Position numbers and translations under genes: made by a program
In this document: piece after piece, positions 1 through 9,821 of the stretch
Layout of the letters: the number at the start of each line of letters is the position of its first letter
How positions within the stretch are numbered: the stretch's first letter is position 1
Notes under the pieces: model-generated
Database searches by the model: none
What the model was told of the DNA's origin: nothing
Seen by the model: only the letters and a program-made list of their open reading frames with translations
Assembly (NCBI GenBank): GCA_025594325.1
Contig: JANHCV010000013.1
Location: 1,302,001-1,366,000 of the forward strand
Length of the DNA: 64,000 nucleotides
Source of the DNA: Blastocladiella emersonii ATCC 22665
Taxonomy: Eukaryota; Blastocladiomycota; Blastocladiomycetes; Blastocladiales; Blastocladiaceae
Reading direction: 5' to 3'

Positions 1-852
1 CACCTCCGCGTCCCGCGAAACCCGCGCGAGCTCGGCCTCCGCGGCCGCGAGCCGCCCGCCGACCCGCGCGTGCTCGCCCAGGAGCTCCTGCATCTCGGCC
101 TCGCACCGGCGGCGGACCTCGGCCTCGTGCGCGAGCGCGAGCTCGACGTGGCGCAGCTGCGCCGCGGCTTTCGCGCGCGCGGCCTCCGCGTCGCGCGCCG
201 CCGTCTGCGCCGCCTCGAGGGCGAGCTGGACTCCGGCGTGCGACTCGGCGCGCACGCGCAGGTCCGTGACGACTGCCTGCGCCTCGTCGTGCAGGGAACG
301 CCACTTTTCCTCGCGCGCGGTCGCTGCGGCCACGTCGGACTTGAGGCGAACGCACTCGGCCTGCGCCGCGGCCGTCGCGGCTTGCAGGGTTTCGACGGTC
401 TGCTTCGCGCGCGCGGCCGCCGAGGTGAGGCGCGAGACTTCGGCGTGTTTCGCGGCGACCTGCGACTCCCACTCGGCCGTGGCGCGGAGCAAGCGCCGGT
501 GCGATTCCGCGAGGTCGTCGCGGACCTGGGCGAGCTCGGTCTCGAGGTCCCGCGCGCGCGCGGATTCGGACGCCGCGGAGGCGGTGGCCGCGGCGGTCGC
601 GGCGTCAGCGGCGGACAGGCGGTCTTGGAACTGGCGCTTCAGCGCGGTCACGTCCTCGGTGGCTTCTTTTTCGGACAGGGACTTGTTGCTCCGTCTACAC
701 GGCACGCGTGTCAGGTGTGCGGCGAGAGGGAACGCGGTGAGCGTGACGTACAGGAACCGCGTCTCGAGCTCGAGCAGGTAGATCTGCTGCTGCAGCGACT
801 TGACAAAGTCGTCCTGGGTCTTGCGCTGCGCCGCCTTGGACGCCGACGACAT
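1..852 (-). CDS. Coiled-coil protein, 5' part (runs off the window)
   Basis: Minus strand, start codon at 852-850 (MSSASKAAQRK...). Exon 1 is 752-852; a 57-bp intron (695-751, donor gtacgt, acceptor tag) splits a Leu codon; exon 2 is 1-694 and continues past the window edge. Removing the intron joins an N-terminal block around QQQIYLLELETRFL to a long uninterrupted Ala/Glu/Arg-rich heptad region with few Pro or Gly, i.e. an extended coiled coil of at least 230 residues. I do not recognise the family with certainty. In a flagellate fungus a basal-body or axonemal coiled-coil protein is a reasonable guess, and a golgin or myosin-tail-like protein is an alternative. The C-terminal part is not seen. 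The plus-strand open frames here are GC-rich shadows. Confidence 0.75.
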   Translation of the reverse strand, partial: MSSASKAAQRKTQDDFVKSLQQQIYLLELETRFLYVTLTAFPLAAHLTRVPCRRSNKSLSEKEATEDVTALKRQFQDRLSAADAATAAATASAASESARARDLETELAQVRDDLAESHRRLLRATAEWESQVAAKHAEVSRLTSAAARAKQTVETLQAATAAAQAECVRLKSDVAAATAREEKWRSLHDEAQAVVTDLRVRAESHAGVQLALEAAQTAARDAEAARAKAAAQLRHVELALAHEAEVRRRCEAEMQELLGEHARVGGRLAAAEAELARVSRDAEV

Positions 853-1255
853 GGGCGAGGGCTTTGAGAGAGAGCCCGTCTTGCCGCTCGCGCCTACACA
901 CGGTCACACCGCGTCAGGGCTCGTCGGGTCGGCAGGTCCGGGGCGAGCAAGCGGACCAGGAAACACGGTGCCCTTGACAGGGCTCTTGGCGGGGAACGCG
1001 CTAAAGTTCATGGTGTCGCGGAATGCATGTGCTTTCGGTTGTGTAGGTGGTGCGGTTGGTGGAGAGGAGAAGCGGTGAGGTGACGCGACGTGCGCGGCGG
1101 AACGCGTCGAGCAATCACGTTTTGTCTCACGACGCGTCTCGCACCGCGACTCCTCGCAACTGTCGAAACTGAGACGGGCAGTAACACAAACTGTAGCTGT
1201 ATGATGGAGGTGATATGGGAAGACACAAAAAGAGCTGTAGGGGTACAAGTTGGAC
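853..1255. other. Intergenic: upstream of coiled-coil gene, 3' flank of chitinase
   Basis: About 400 bp between the start of the coiled-coil gene and the stop of the chitinase, both on the minus strand. It must hold the promoter and 5' UTR of the first and the 3' UTR of the second. The stretch near 1180-1240 is AT-richer than its surroundings, as expected for a 3' UTR. No TATA box or further gene is evident. Confidence 0.5.
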
Positions 1256-3167
1256 CTACGCGGCGAGGAGGATCGCCGCGATCGCCGCAACGACCGCGAC
1301 GCCAAACGACGCGGCGGCGGACCGTGGCGCGGGCGACTTGCCGAGCCCGGACGCGCTGGTGTTCACGTCCGTGAGCCCTCCGGTCCCCGCCTTGACGGGG
1401 TCGACGACGCCCGTGGCGGTCGCGGGCGGGACCGTGGCGATGCCCGCGGGCTGGATGTAGTCGCAGCGGAGGTTGCAGTACTCGGAGTCGGGGATGCACC
1501 ATTTCGAGGTGCGCTTGTAGGGCGGGTTGAGGGGGACCGGGTACACCTTGTTGATGGCGTTGATGAGCGAGTCCTCGGGCGCGGGCAGGTCCTGGTTCGA
1601 GTTCCACAGCATGATGCCGCCGAGCCCCTGGTCAATGACCCACTTGGCCTTCTCGGCGACGGTCGCGGGCGAGTCGATGAACCACGACGCCGTGCCGTTG
1701 TTGAAGATGTTGATGCCGCGCTTCGTGTCCACGTACGACTTCCACTTGGCGTCCTTGCGGAACATGTTCATCAGGATGTTGTACGCCGTCGGCTCCGTCA
1801 TCTGCACCTTGTTGGCGCCGACGGGGATCCCGAACCCGGGGATCCCGTCGCGCGACTGCATCCGGTCCGTGAGACCCATCCACCCGTTGCCGTACAGCGG
1901 GATGCCGACCACTACGCGCACCGATCAAGTCAGCAAGCAGATCACTCGCTTTCCTCACCCAAAAAATGACGTACCGAGCTTCTCCTTGGCAAACCCGAGA
2001 TCGAGGTACCCCTTGATCCCGCCCATGACCGTGTTGGCCTTTTCGACGGGCAGGTCGTCGTCGGCGGGGCGCAGGGTGCCGCCGCCGCGCGTGCGCTCGT
2101 CGGGCTTGGCGTGCTGGTACTCGTAGGCCATGACGAGGGCGTAGTCGAGGGCCTGGGCAATACCGCGCCAGCCGGCCGGGGTGCCGCCGAACGCGTAGCC
2201 GGCGAGGGCGGCCGTCACCTCGTACGGCTTGCTCTTGGACGCCCAGTACTGCTTGAGCTCGCGGTAGAAGGTGGCCGCGTTGTCGTGGTCCTCGTTCGGC
2301 CGGCTAGGAAAAGTGGGACAAGTGTTAGTTTTGGGGGTCCGGAGCGGGTTTTAGCGAGGAAAACGAGCGAACCTGGTCCAGTGCGGGAAGTCGGGGTTGC
2401 CCTTCTTGTCGTTAGCGCCTATAAGTCGGATTTTTCGTTAGCTTTCGAGGATCGCGAGCAAAACCAGGGCGCATTGGACGTGCCGGGGAACTCCCAATCA
2501 AAGTCGATTCCGTCGAACCCGAACTTGTCGAGCAGCTCGGTGCCCGTGACGACGGCCTTCTGGCGGGCGGCCTGGGAGGCGAACACGTCCGAGAAGTTGT
2601 CGGACCAGGTCCAGCCGCCGACGGACATGATGAGCTTGAGGTGCGGGTACTTGTCCTTGAGCAGGAACATCTGGTACAGCTCGCCCTTGAGGCACGCGCC
2701 GACGCAGTTGCACCGCTTGTTGTCCATGTACCTGATGACGGGTGAACGGAGGAACAGATCGTGAGCGTGGGTTCGAGGACAGGGAGGGAGGGGAAAGGCG
2801 CGTACCCGAAGACCTTCTCCGTGTACTGGCCGTACGCAGCACGGCCGACCTCGGAGTGGGTCGGGCCCTGCAGCGTGATGGTGCCGTCCTTGAGCATGTT
2901 GGCGAACGAGAAGACGAGGTGCGAGATCTGGTTGCCGGGGGTCTCCCAGTGCTTGATGCCGGTCGTCTGCCAGTAGTAGTACGAGAAGACGACGTTCGGG
3001 CGGCCGCCGTGCGACGTTGGCGCCGTGGGCGCGGCGGGGGTGCCGGCAGCGGCACCGGGGGCACCGGGGGCGGCAGCGGGCGGGGCCTGGGCGCCGGCGA
3101 GGACGGCGAGGCAGACCACGACGAGCGCGAGGGCCGCGCACATGACGCGGGCGAGTTGAGACGTCAT
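1256..3167 (-). CDS. GH18 chitinase, secreted, probably GPI-anchored
   Basis: Five exons: 2806-3167, 2484-2731, 2373-2418, 1975-2303, 1256-1911. The sum is 1,641 nt, giving 546 aa with an intact frame. The product opens with a signal peptide (MTSQLARVMCAALALVVVCL...) and an Ala/Pro linker, followed by a GH18 barrel. The catalytic signature DGIDFDWE lies at about residues 193-200 at the end of exon 2, preceded by the MSVGGWTW strand. MAYEY and the late GGIMLW strand complete the barrel. A Cys-containing segment and an Ala-rich hydrophobic tail (VAVVAAIAAILLAA) follow, as in GPI-anchored wall chitinases. Expected role: hydrolysis of chitin at the cell wall. Intron 2 (2419-2483) needs a GC-AG pair (gcacgt...tag); the available GT donors put a stop codon in frame. 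The start at 3167 is the first ATG that leads directly into the signal peptide. Confidence 0.92.
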
Positions 3168-5250
3168 GATGGTGGTGGTGGTGGTAGTAGTCGGTGGGAT
3201 AGCGAGCTCGAAGTCGATGGCCGGCAGCAACGACGAGGGATGGTGGTGGTGGTGGTAGTCGGAGGAGGAGGGTACGCCACAGCACTCTAGTGTATGGGCA
3301 GGGCGGCGAGGGAGGTATACAGGACGAGGAGCGCGGACACGGCGTCAGTGCATCGCAAGAGGAGGGGACGGCGGCGATGGTCATGAACGCCTCGCCGGGC
3401 GGGCCCGCGGCGCATCGGCGGTCCTCCCCCGCGCTGCTTCATTCATCGTTCAGGTCGCCGGCGAGTGGCTTACGACAAGCAGCGAGAACAGGGGGAGGGC
3501 GAGGCTTGGCGGCGCCGACCGTGGGGAAGCACGCACCAGCTCGAGGGTGCTCGTTGTCGGGCTCGCTTGTCTATACTGCGCCGGCCGGAGCGAGTGCGCA
3601 GAGTCTATGATGCGTGGAGAGGGCGGCGTCTAGCACGGGGAGCAGCGACGGGTCGGCGGCGAGGGCGACGTGCTCGAGTCGGCGGCGGCCAGCGGAGGAG
3701 GCGCCAGGGCGCCAGCGCCGCACTTGGCCATTTCATATTTCTGCACCGCGCACGTGGGCGGCGTCGGTCCCTGCAGGATGATTGGACCGGCAAAGCGGCA
3801 GGGGGCGGCGGAGGCGTTTTAGCCGCGCGGAATCCGGGTTTCACGTCACCTGACGCCGGTTTTCGGTTCCCCGTCGCGCATCTCTGCGCGTCACCGTTGT
3901 CGCGCTTGCCCCTCGTCAGCTCGCCGATGTGTGCAGGAAGGAATGAAACTCGATGCAAGTGCGTTGATCGACGGAGCCCACTTGCCGGTGGTGCGGCGGC
4001 GCGGGTTCCCATCTGCCCGAGCGCGCTCGGCATGGGTCGGGGACGCCGAGCAGGCCTTCACCGCGGCGGCCGTGCTACCGTGTCGCTCCAGCTGATGCGG
4101 CCATGTGCTCGCGTCTTGATGTCGAGACAGGGATCGCGCAGGGATCACTTTGTCCCTGTCGCGGTGAGGCGGCGAAGCCCCGATGAAGACCTTGCTCCCT
4201 GAGGCCTAGAGCAGGACCTCCCCTCCCGACTATGGGCCCGTTCTCGGCGACGCCTACGAATTACGCCGCCGTCGACGAGCCTGGCGTGCCCGACCAGTCT
4301 CGTTCTCGTCGCTGCAACGGCTCGGCCGCGACCCAGTTGCGATATTCGTGGACTCGATGCTCAACTGCTGCTCACATCCGGCACGCGGTCAACTGCGCGC
4401 GGTGAGCGGTCTAAGCCAACTCGGGCAACAGGCGCTCGATCTCGCGACGCTATGCCGCGTCGCTGCTCTTAACCGCTTGCACGCCTACCCTCACTGCTGC
4501 TTCATGTGTGCCCTCACGGCCAACGGGCCCCGCACCCCAACCGGGTCATGCCAATCGCCACATTCATCGTGCTTACAGCCGAAGGCAACGGGCGGTCTCA
4601 TCTACGAGATGTTCGAGGTCGCCGCGAGCCCGCGTCGGTCCCGTTCGAGCTTGAGTCGATGCGGGCTGCGGCCGCTTGAGCATGCGTCCCCCGCTTCCGT
4701 CGGCCGCCTCGGCATCTGACCGGCGCGCGATGCGCACGCCCGGCGAGCCCAACCTCTGCGCGAACGAAACCATGCGGTTCCCCCGAGACCAGGCACCGAC
4801 CACGCGCGCTGACTCGCCGCTTGGCGACGCGCCTACCCTAGCCCAGGTGTGTGGTCGCGGCGAGGGTACGAGCAGCGCGTCGCTGCAGCCTTGAGGTCCG
4901 ACGTCGGACTGGCTCGCTCTCACTCTCACTCTCAACCGTATCGCTCGCTGGTGCTCTGGTCGTTGTTGCGCGTGCGGCTTCGCGAACCTGTCCGGATCGG
5001 ACGTTCACCGAGCTGGCACCCGCCACGCCGAGCCCGTTCGCTCGGCGCGTGTCGTGCTGGCCCCTCGCATGGCAGCTTGCAAGCGATGGCGGGGTGAGAG
5101 AAGAACGCGCGAGACGCGTCTCCGCGTCACGGTCAGCTGACGGTTTCCACGGGCCCGCGTTTCGGCGCGCCTGTCCGCTTCGCTCGGCGCTCGTCGGCCC
5201 TCCCTCTCCTCTCCCCACCAACCCACCTCAATGCAAGTCACTCTACAACC
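3168..5250. other. Intergenic, no convincing gene
   Basis: About 2.1 kb between the divergent chitinase and LRR genes. Open frames exist on both strands (for example 3465-4202 plus, 3605-4033 minus) but are Arg/Pro/Ala-rich, lack domain-like composition and overlap one another, as expected for GC-rich DNA. Simple repeats of GGT occur at 3168-3190 and 3240-3255, just upstream of the chitinase start. This stretch must contain both promoters. Confidence 0.5.
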
Positions 5251-5257
5251 ATGCTAG
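5231..5257 (+). promoter_or_regulatory. Short uORF overlapping the LRR gene start
   Basis: ATG at 5231 opens an eight-codon frame (MQVTLQPC) that ends at TAG 5255-5257, overlapping the main ATG at 5251. This is seen directly. An effect on translation is inference and assumes that the transcript begins upstream of 5231. Confidence 0.35.
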
Positions 5258-7095
5258 CAACAACGCACCAGGTCAAGCTCGACATCTTCGACATCGTCGA
5301 CGCCATCCTGTACCGCGCCACGGTCGTGCACGCGTACCTTCACCCGCGCGACGTTGTTGGCCTGGCGCAGTACTCGCGCGTCGCGCAGCGCGACCTGATC
5401 CCGACCGTCGCGCACATGATCCTGCTCAACTGCCCCGCGCTGTCCATCGACACCGGGAGCCGCACGGGCAACGTGGCCGCGCTCGACCTGTGGATGTGGT
5501 CGCGCCTGTCCAAGTCCAAGCGGTACTCGGTCGAGGCCCTCAACTGCGCCATCATGTACAACCTGTGGCCCGTGCTCGCGTGGTGGCGCGACTCGGGCCT
5601 CGAGCTCCGCTACACCACGCTCAACGATAAGGCGCGCACCGCGCTCGACCTCCCCAAGGGCGCCATCGACGCGCCCAACGGCGGACTCAGCTTCCCGCAC
5701 CGCGGGGCGCCGTACCCGACGGGCGACGCGCTCATCCACCGCATCGCGGACGACGTCGCCCGCGTGCGCTACACGGAGGTGATCCTCGAGGGCGAGCGCA
5801 TCACCGTCGCCGGGATGGCCGAGCTCGCGCGCGCGCTCAAGGCCGCCGCCGCGCTCATGGAGAGCCCCGCGCACCCGGCCGCTGAGAAAATGTGCACGCT
5901 CGAGTTCAACTACTGCGACATCGACGCGGCGTCCGCACGCGTGCTCGGCGCCGCCATCCCGCCGTCCGTCACCCGCTTCAACATCTTCGGCAACCACCTG
6001 TGCCGCGACGACCCCGACGGGTTCGCCGTGCTGCGCCTGCCGCCCGGCCTGCGCGAGCTCGACATCAGCGAGAACGGGGACGTCAAGCACGCCGCCGGCA
6101 TGGCGCGGTTCGCCGCGCAGCTGCCGCGCTCGCTCGAGTCGTTCACGCTCAACAAGACGGCGCTCGACGCCCCCGGCGTCATGGCCGCGCTCGCGCCCGG
6201 CCTCGCCCTGCCCAACCTGCGCCGCCTGATCCTCGCGCGCAGCCGCATCGGGTCTGGGGGTGCCCGCGCGCTCGCCGCGCACCTCCCGCCCAACCTCGTC
6301 GAGCTGAACCTCACCGGCGGCAGCATCGACGACGCCGCGTTCTGCGTGCTCGCCCCGCGCCTGCCCCGGTCCCTGCGCATGCTCCTGCTCGGCCCCGGCA
6401 ACGCCATCGAATCCGCGGGCGCCGTCTTGCTCGCGAAACACATGCCGCCGGCGCTCCTGCACCTGAACCTCGGGTACTCAAAGATCGGCGAAGCCGGCGC
6501 CACCGCGCTCGCCGCAGCCCTGCCCGCGACGCTCACCGAGCTCGTCCTGTCGCACAACGAGATCACGGCGCCGGGCATCCGCGCGCTCGCCGCCGCGCTC
6601 GCGTCGCGCGTCCGGTCCCTGCAGGTGCTGGACCTCGCGTGGAACGCCATGGGCACCGCCGCCGGCCTCGACCTGTCGCGCGCGCTCCCGCCGTCGCTCG
6701 TGTCGCTCGACCTGCGCCACGTCGCGCTCGGCACCCGCAGGTCGCGCAGTTTGATCGCGGCGCTCCCGCGCTCCCTGTCGACGCTCGTGGTCGGCGAGAA
6801 CGGCGTCGACGCGGCCGCGGTCCGCGGGATCCCGCCCGCCCTCGCGTGCCTCGATCTCACGGGCAACCACGAGTTTGGCGACGCTGGCGCGCTAGCGCTC
6901 GCGGACGTGATGCCGCGCGAGCTACAGAAACTCGTCCTGTTCGACTGCCAGATCGAGCCCGCCGGGTTCCAGGCGCTCGCGCGACGTGTGCCGCGGTCGC
7001 TCATGGCGTTGGATGTCGCGGGCAACGCGATCGATCAGGCTACGCTCAACCTGCTCGCAGCGGCGTGTCCCGAGGGGTGCCAGCTCCAGTTTTGA
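5251..7095 (+). CDS. Leucine-rich-repeat protein (RNase-inhibitor type)
   Basis: Single exon, 614 aa, ATG at 5251. Residues 1-120 are helical and contain the pattern LNCAIMYNLWPVLAWWRDSG, a degenerate ankyrin-like unit. A similar WWRESGL occurs at the C-terminus of the ankyrin-type protein at 42124-43353. From about residue 170 to the end there are at least a dozen leucine-rich repeats with the 28-29-residue RNase-inhibitor spacing (for example LRRLILARSRIGSGGARALA, LTELVLSHNEITAPGIRALA). Such proteins are protein-protein interaction scaffolds; no catalytic or NACHT domain is present, so the partner is unknown. A short upstream ORF (5231-5257) begins 20 nt before the start and its stop overlaps the start codon, which could reduce initiation. 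Confidence 0.85.
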   Translation: MLATTHQVKLDIFDIVDAILYRATVVHAYLHPRDVVGLAQYSRVAQRDLIPTVAHMILLNCPALSIDTGSRTGNVAALDLWMWSRLSKSKRYSVEALNCAIMYNLWPVLAWWRDSGLELRYTTLNDKARTALDLPKGAIDAPNGGLSFPHRGAPYPTGDALIHRIADDVARVRYTEVILEGERITVAGMAELARALKAAAALMESPAHPAAEKMCTLEFNYCDIDAASARVLGAAIPPSVTRFNIFGNHLCRDDPDGFAVLRLPPGLRELDISENGDVKHAAGMARFAAQLPRSLESFTLNKTALDAPGVMAALAPGLALPNLRRLILARSRIGSGGARALAAHLPPNLVELNLTGGSIDDAAFCVLAPRLPRSLRMLLLGPGNAIESAGAVLLAKHMPPALLHLNLGYSKIGEAGATALAAALPATLTELVLSHNEITAPGIRALAAALASRVRSLQVLDLAWNAMGTAAGLDLSRALPPSLVSLDLRHVALGTRRSRSLIAALPRSLSTLVVGENGVDAAAVRGIPPALACLDLTGNHEFGDAGALALADVMPRELQKLVLFDCQIEPAGFQALARRVPRSLMALDVAGNAIDQATLNLLAAACPEGCQLQF

Positions 7096-7323
7096 GGGTG
7101 AGCAGGAGAGAGATTAGATGTATATACGCTCTGTTTTGGTTCAACGACGAGCGGAACGACTGGCGACTGCAGTGACCCTCGGCGGCGTTAGCTGTGGTCA
7201 CCGTGGCTGCGCATTCGGTCGCGAGCGGACGACTACTCGTGCGTACGCGGCTGACATGGCGCTTGTAAGCGTTGGCCATCAAGCTGCGCAAGCCCTCGCC
7301 ATCCAGCACGGCAAGTGAAGAAC
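7096..7323. other. 3' flank of LRR gene
   Basis: Short stretch after the LRR stop codon. TA-rich just after the stop (tatatac near 7119), consistent with a 3' UTR. No other feature seen. Confidence 0.4.
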
Positions 7324-7970
7324 ATGGACCACGACGGGGGCAAGGATCGCGCGCGGTCGACTGCCGCGGCTCGCCGGTCCACGTCGCCGCCCGTGTCCCC
7401 GAACGGCGGCGCGCTCTCGCCCATCCTTGACCTTGTCGGAGACTCGTCTGCACCACCAACACCCACGGCGCCCAGCACGTCGACCAAGTCGGTTTCCTCG
7501 TCGACAGCGGCCACGCGCGGCCAGTCGCCCGTCCCTGAACCCGCGACGGCGTGGACGCGGCCCACACGGCGCGCAACCACCACCACCACGAGGACCACCT
7601 CGAGCCGCGGCGGCCGCGGGTCCGCGGGCGCAATGCGCCGCGTCTCATTCGCGTCGCGTCAACCTCGCCGTCGTGGCTCGAGCTCGACGAAGGCGGGTTC
7701 GCGGGCCAGTCGATCAAGTCGATCCGCAAGCAGACTCGAAGACTCGAACGCGTCGCGCGCCAGGAGCTCAAGCACATGCAGCGGTTCGGCGGCAGAACCT
7801 CGACCGGTTCAGCGCCGGCGTCAAGCGAGCCACGACAAGGCCATGGTGGACGTCGACGACGCGTGCGCGGGACCGTCAACGCCGCGCGCAAGGTTGCAGC
7901 CGACCTCAAGTCGTCCCTCGCGGTTGCGGCGAAGTTCGAGGAGCCGTACCGCGCGCTGCTGTGGCCATGA
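7324..7970 (+). pseudogene. Possible small gene broken by frameshifts
   Basis: Coding-like blocks follow one another but in different frames: an N-terminal Ser/Thr/Pro-rich block from ATG 7324 (frame 1); a charged helical block ending ...IRKQTRRLERVARQELKHMQ (frame 3, to about 7790); NLDRFSAGVKRATT (frame 2, about 7795-7835); KAMVDVDDACAG (frame 1, about 7840-7870); and ...NAARKVAADLKSSLAVAAKFEEPYRALLW with a stop at 7970 (frame 3). Read together they suggest one helical protein of about 210 aa with several one-base lesions. Frame 3 itself stays open through the last blocks, so an undamaged alternative reading exists. I do not recognise the family. True decay, sequence errors and chance are all possible. 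Confidence 0.3.
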
Positions 7971-9649
7971 GCGCGGGCCAGGTCGCGTGCGCGCGCGCTG
8001 GACTCGCTCACTCACACCGCTCGGTGTGGAAGGAGGAATCGCGCTCCTCAAAGCGCTCCCAGCACAGCCGGAGCGAGTTCACTGCTTGCACCAGCACAGC
8101 GTTGCGGCCGTCAACGGGACGGTATATTGGTCCGGGGTCGACGAGGCACAGCGGTCGAGAGCGGCGAGGTCCACCCAGGAAGCGGTCGTGAGTGACAAGT
8201 GCCGGCCAGGGAGCGGTAGCGAGGGACGATGATCACATCGGGCCCCGACGACAGCGAGCGCTGGAGCTAAGATGGTCGCATCGGGCGCCCGAACGATGGC
8301 CGGCTGCGCCATGATGCCCGCATCGGGTTGCGCCACCACCACAGACTGAGCCACTGAGACGCGCTGGCGACGCGCTGGAGAGCCTAAGGTCGGATGCGTC
8401 ACGATCGCGGCCGAGAGAGGACCCACCGCCACAATGCACAACGAGAGTGACAGGGACGCGGGTCCTTATCCGAGCTTGATAAGGCCGCCGCCACCGAGCA
8501 CTGCTGGCCCCACTTTTTCCTGCAGGGGCGCCGCCCGCTGGCCGCCGCCACATGCGTTCTTATGCGACGAGGCGCAACGCGTTGCGCGCAGTGACGCGCG
8601 CGTGGGACGAGATGATCTTCGTCAAGGACGGCAGCGGTGTTGGGAACGCGTGCGTCATCTGGCCCCACGGTACACTGACCTCATTTTCTCGTCATGAGCT
8701 GCGTGGGACGAGTGCGAGTCAGCAGGGCGCTGGCGCCTCGGCCGAGGGGCGACGCGCGCGGAACTCGCCATGCTGCCCGAACCGCGTGATGGCTGCTGAT
8801 CTTGCTGATCCTGACTGATCCTGTCTAACAAACCCGCTTCAAACTTCGGGCGCGGCATGGCCGCCGGCGTCGGCGAGACCCACGCGGCGATGGCCGAGCC
8901 GTGGGAGTTGCGGGGGACTGGGGCCCACTGCGAGCGCGGAGGACCCACGCGCTGAACCACGCGAGCGGGGCGAGGGACCGTAAGGGAGACAAGCATCGGC
9001 CCATCGGCCGGGATGGGTCGGCGACATCATCGTGCAGGGAGACAAAGCGGCGTCTGGCCCATGCGTTCGCCGGCAGGGTCCCTCATCTCAGGTTTGCACG
9101 CGCTAGTTGAGGCCCTCGCGCTCGCGAAGTCGGGTGGGTCGAACTCCAACACCAAGGCCAATCCCTCCCAAGCGTTGGCGAGTTGTTCAGGAGCGAGGTG
9201 AATCCCATCACTTGCGCCGGAGCCGCACGGGTCAGCGTCGCTCGCCATGACGATGGTCGCGGCGGCGACCACGCTGAACTCTCTAGCCATCGTGGCCACC
9301 GTGGTCACCATGGCCGCCGTGAGGGACAGAGTTTGAGCTCATCGTCGCGGTCGAGGACTCAACATGAGTCGTGTCGTGCGCAGCGCACTGAAATAAAGCG
9401 GACGGCGGGAACCGGGTGAGAAATGATTGGACGTACGATGAAACGAGGCGCGCGCCCAAGAAATAACGGCTGCGACGCCAACAAAGCCACCGCACGGGGC
9501 CTCGCTAGCCACCCCGAGCAATATGGGGGCGCCCGCCGGCCGGGCTGGCCGGGTTGGCCGGGCTGCCGGGCTGGCGTAGAGTTCCTTCGCCGATTTTCCA
9601 TCTTATGTGCTGGATCCCCCATCGGCGCCACGGGGATGCCCGCATCGCC
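7971..9649. other. Intergenic, no convincing gene
   Basis: About 1.7 kb upstream of the hexose transporter. Open frames are short, Arg/Ser-rich and overlapping on both strands. A tandem array of a GCCGGGCTG-type unit lies at about 9536-9577, close to the transporter promoter. Confidence 0.45.
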
Positions 9650-9656
9650 TATAAAA
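9650..9656 (+). promoter_or_regulatory. TATA box of left hexose transporter copy
   Basis: TATAAAA at 9650-9656, 166 bp upstream of the ATG at 9822, followed by a pyrimidine-rich leader (about 9670-9820) as is usual for strongly expressed fungal genes. It lies outside the duplicated arm, which begins at 9750, so the inverted copy at 15202-16956 does not have it. Confidence 0.6.
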
Positions 9657-9821
9657 CCTGGCCGGCCCCCCGGGCATCCTCCCTCTCTCTCGAACAGCAC
9701 CCACACAAAAGAGCAGCGCTCGACACAACCACTCCTCTCCCACACTCTTGAGCGCCGCTGCTGATCTCCCTCCCCTCCACTCCCTGATCCCTCATCACTC
9801 CCTCCCACCTCGACCTCGACC

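Noticed and set aside
70-867. 265-codon plus-strand open frame over the coiled-coil gene
   Set aside because: Arg/Gly/Leu-rich shadow of the minus-strand gene; the minus strand gives a spliced coiled coil with good composition.
3465-4202. 245-codon plus-strand frame upstream of the LRR gene
   Set aside because: Arg/Ala-rich low-complexity translation, overlapping an antisense frame of the same kind, no start context or motif.
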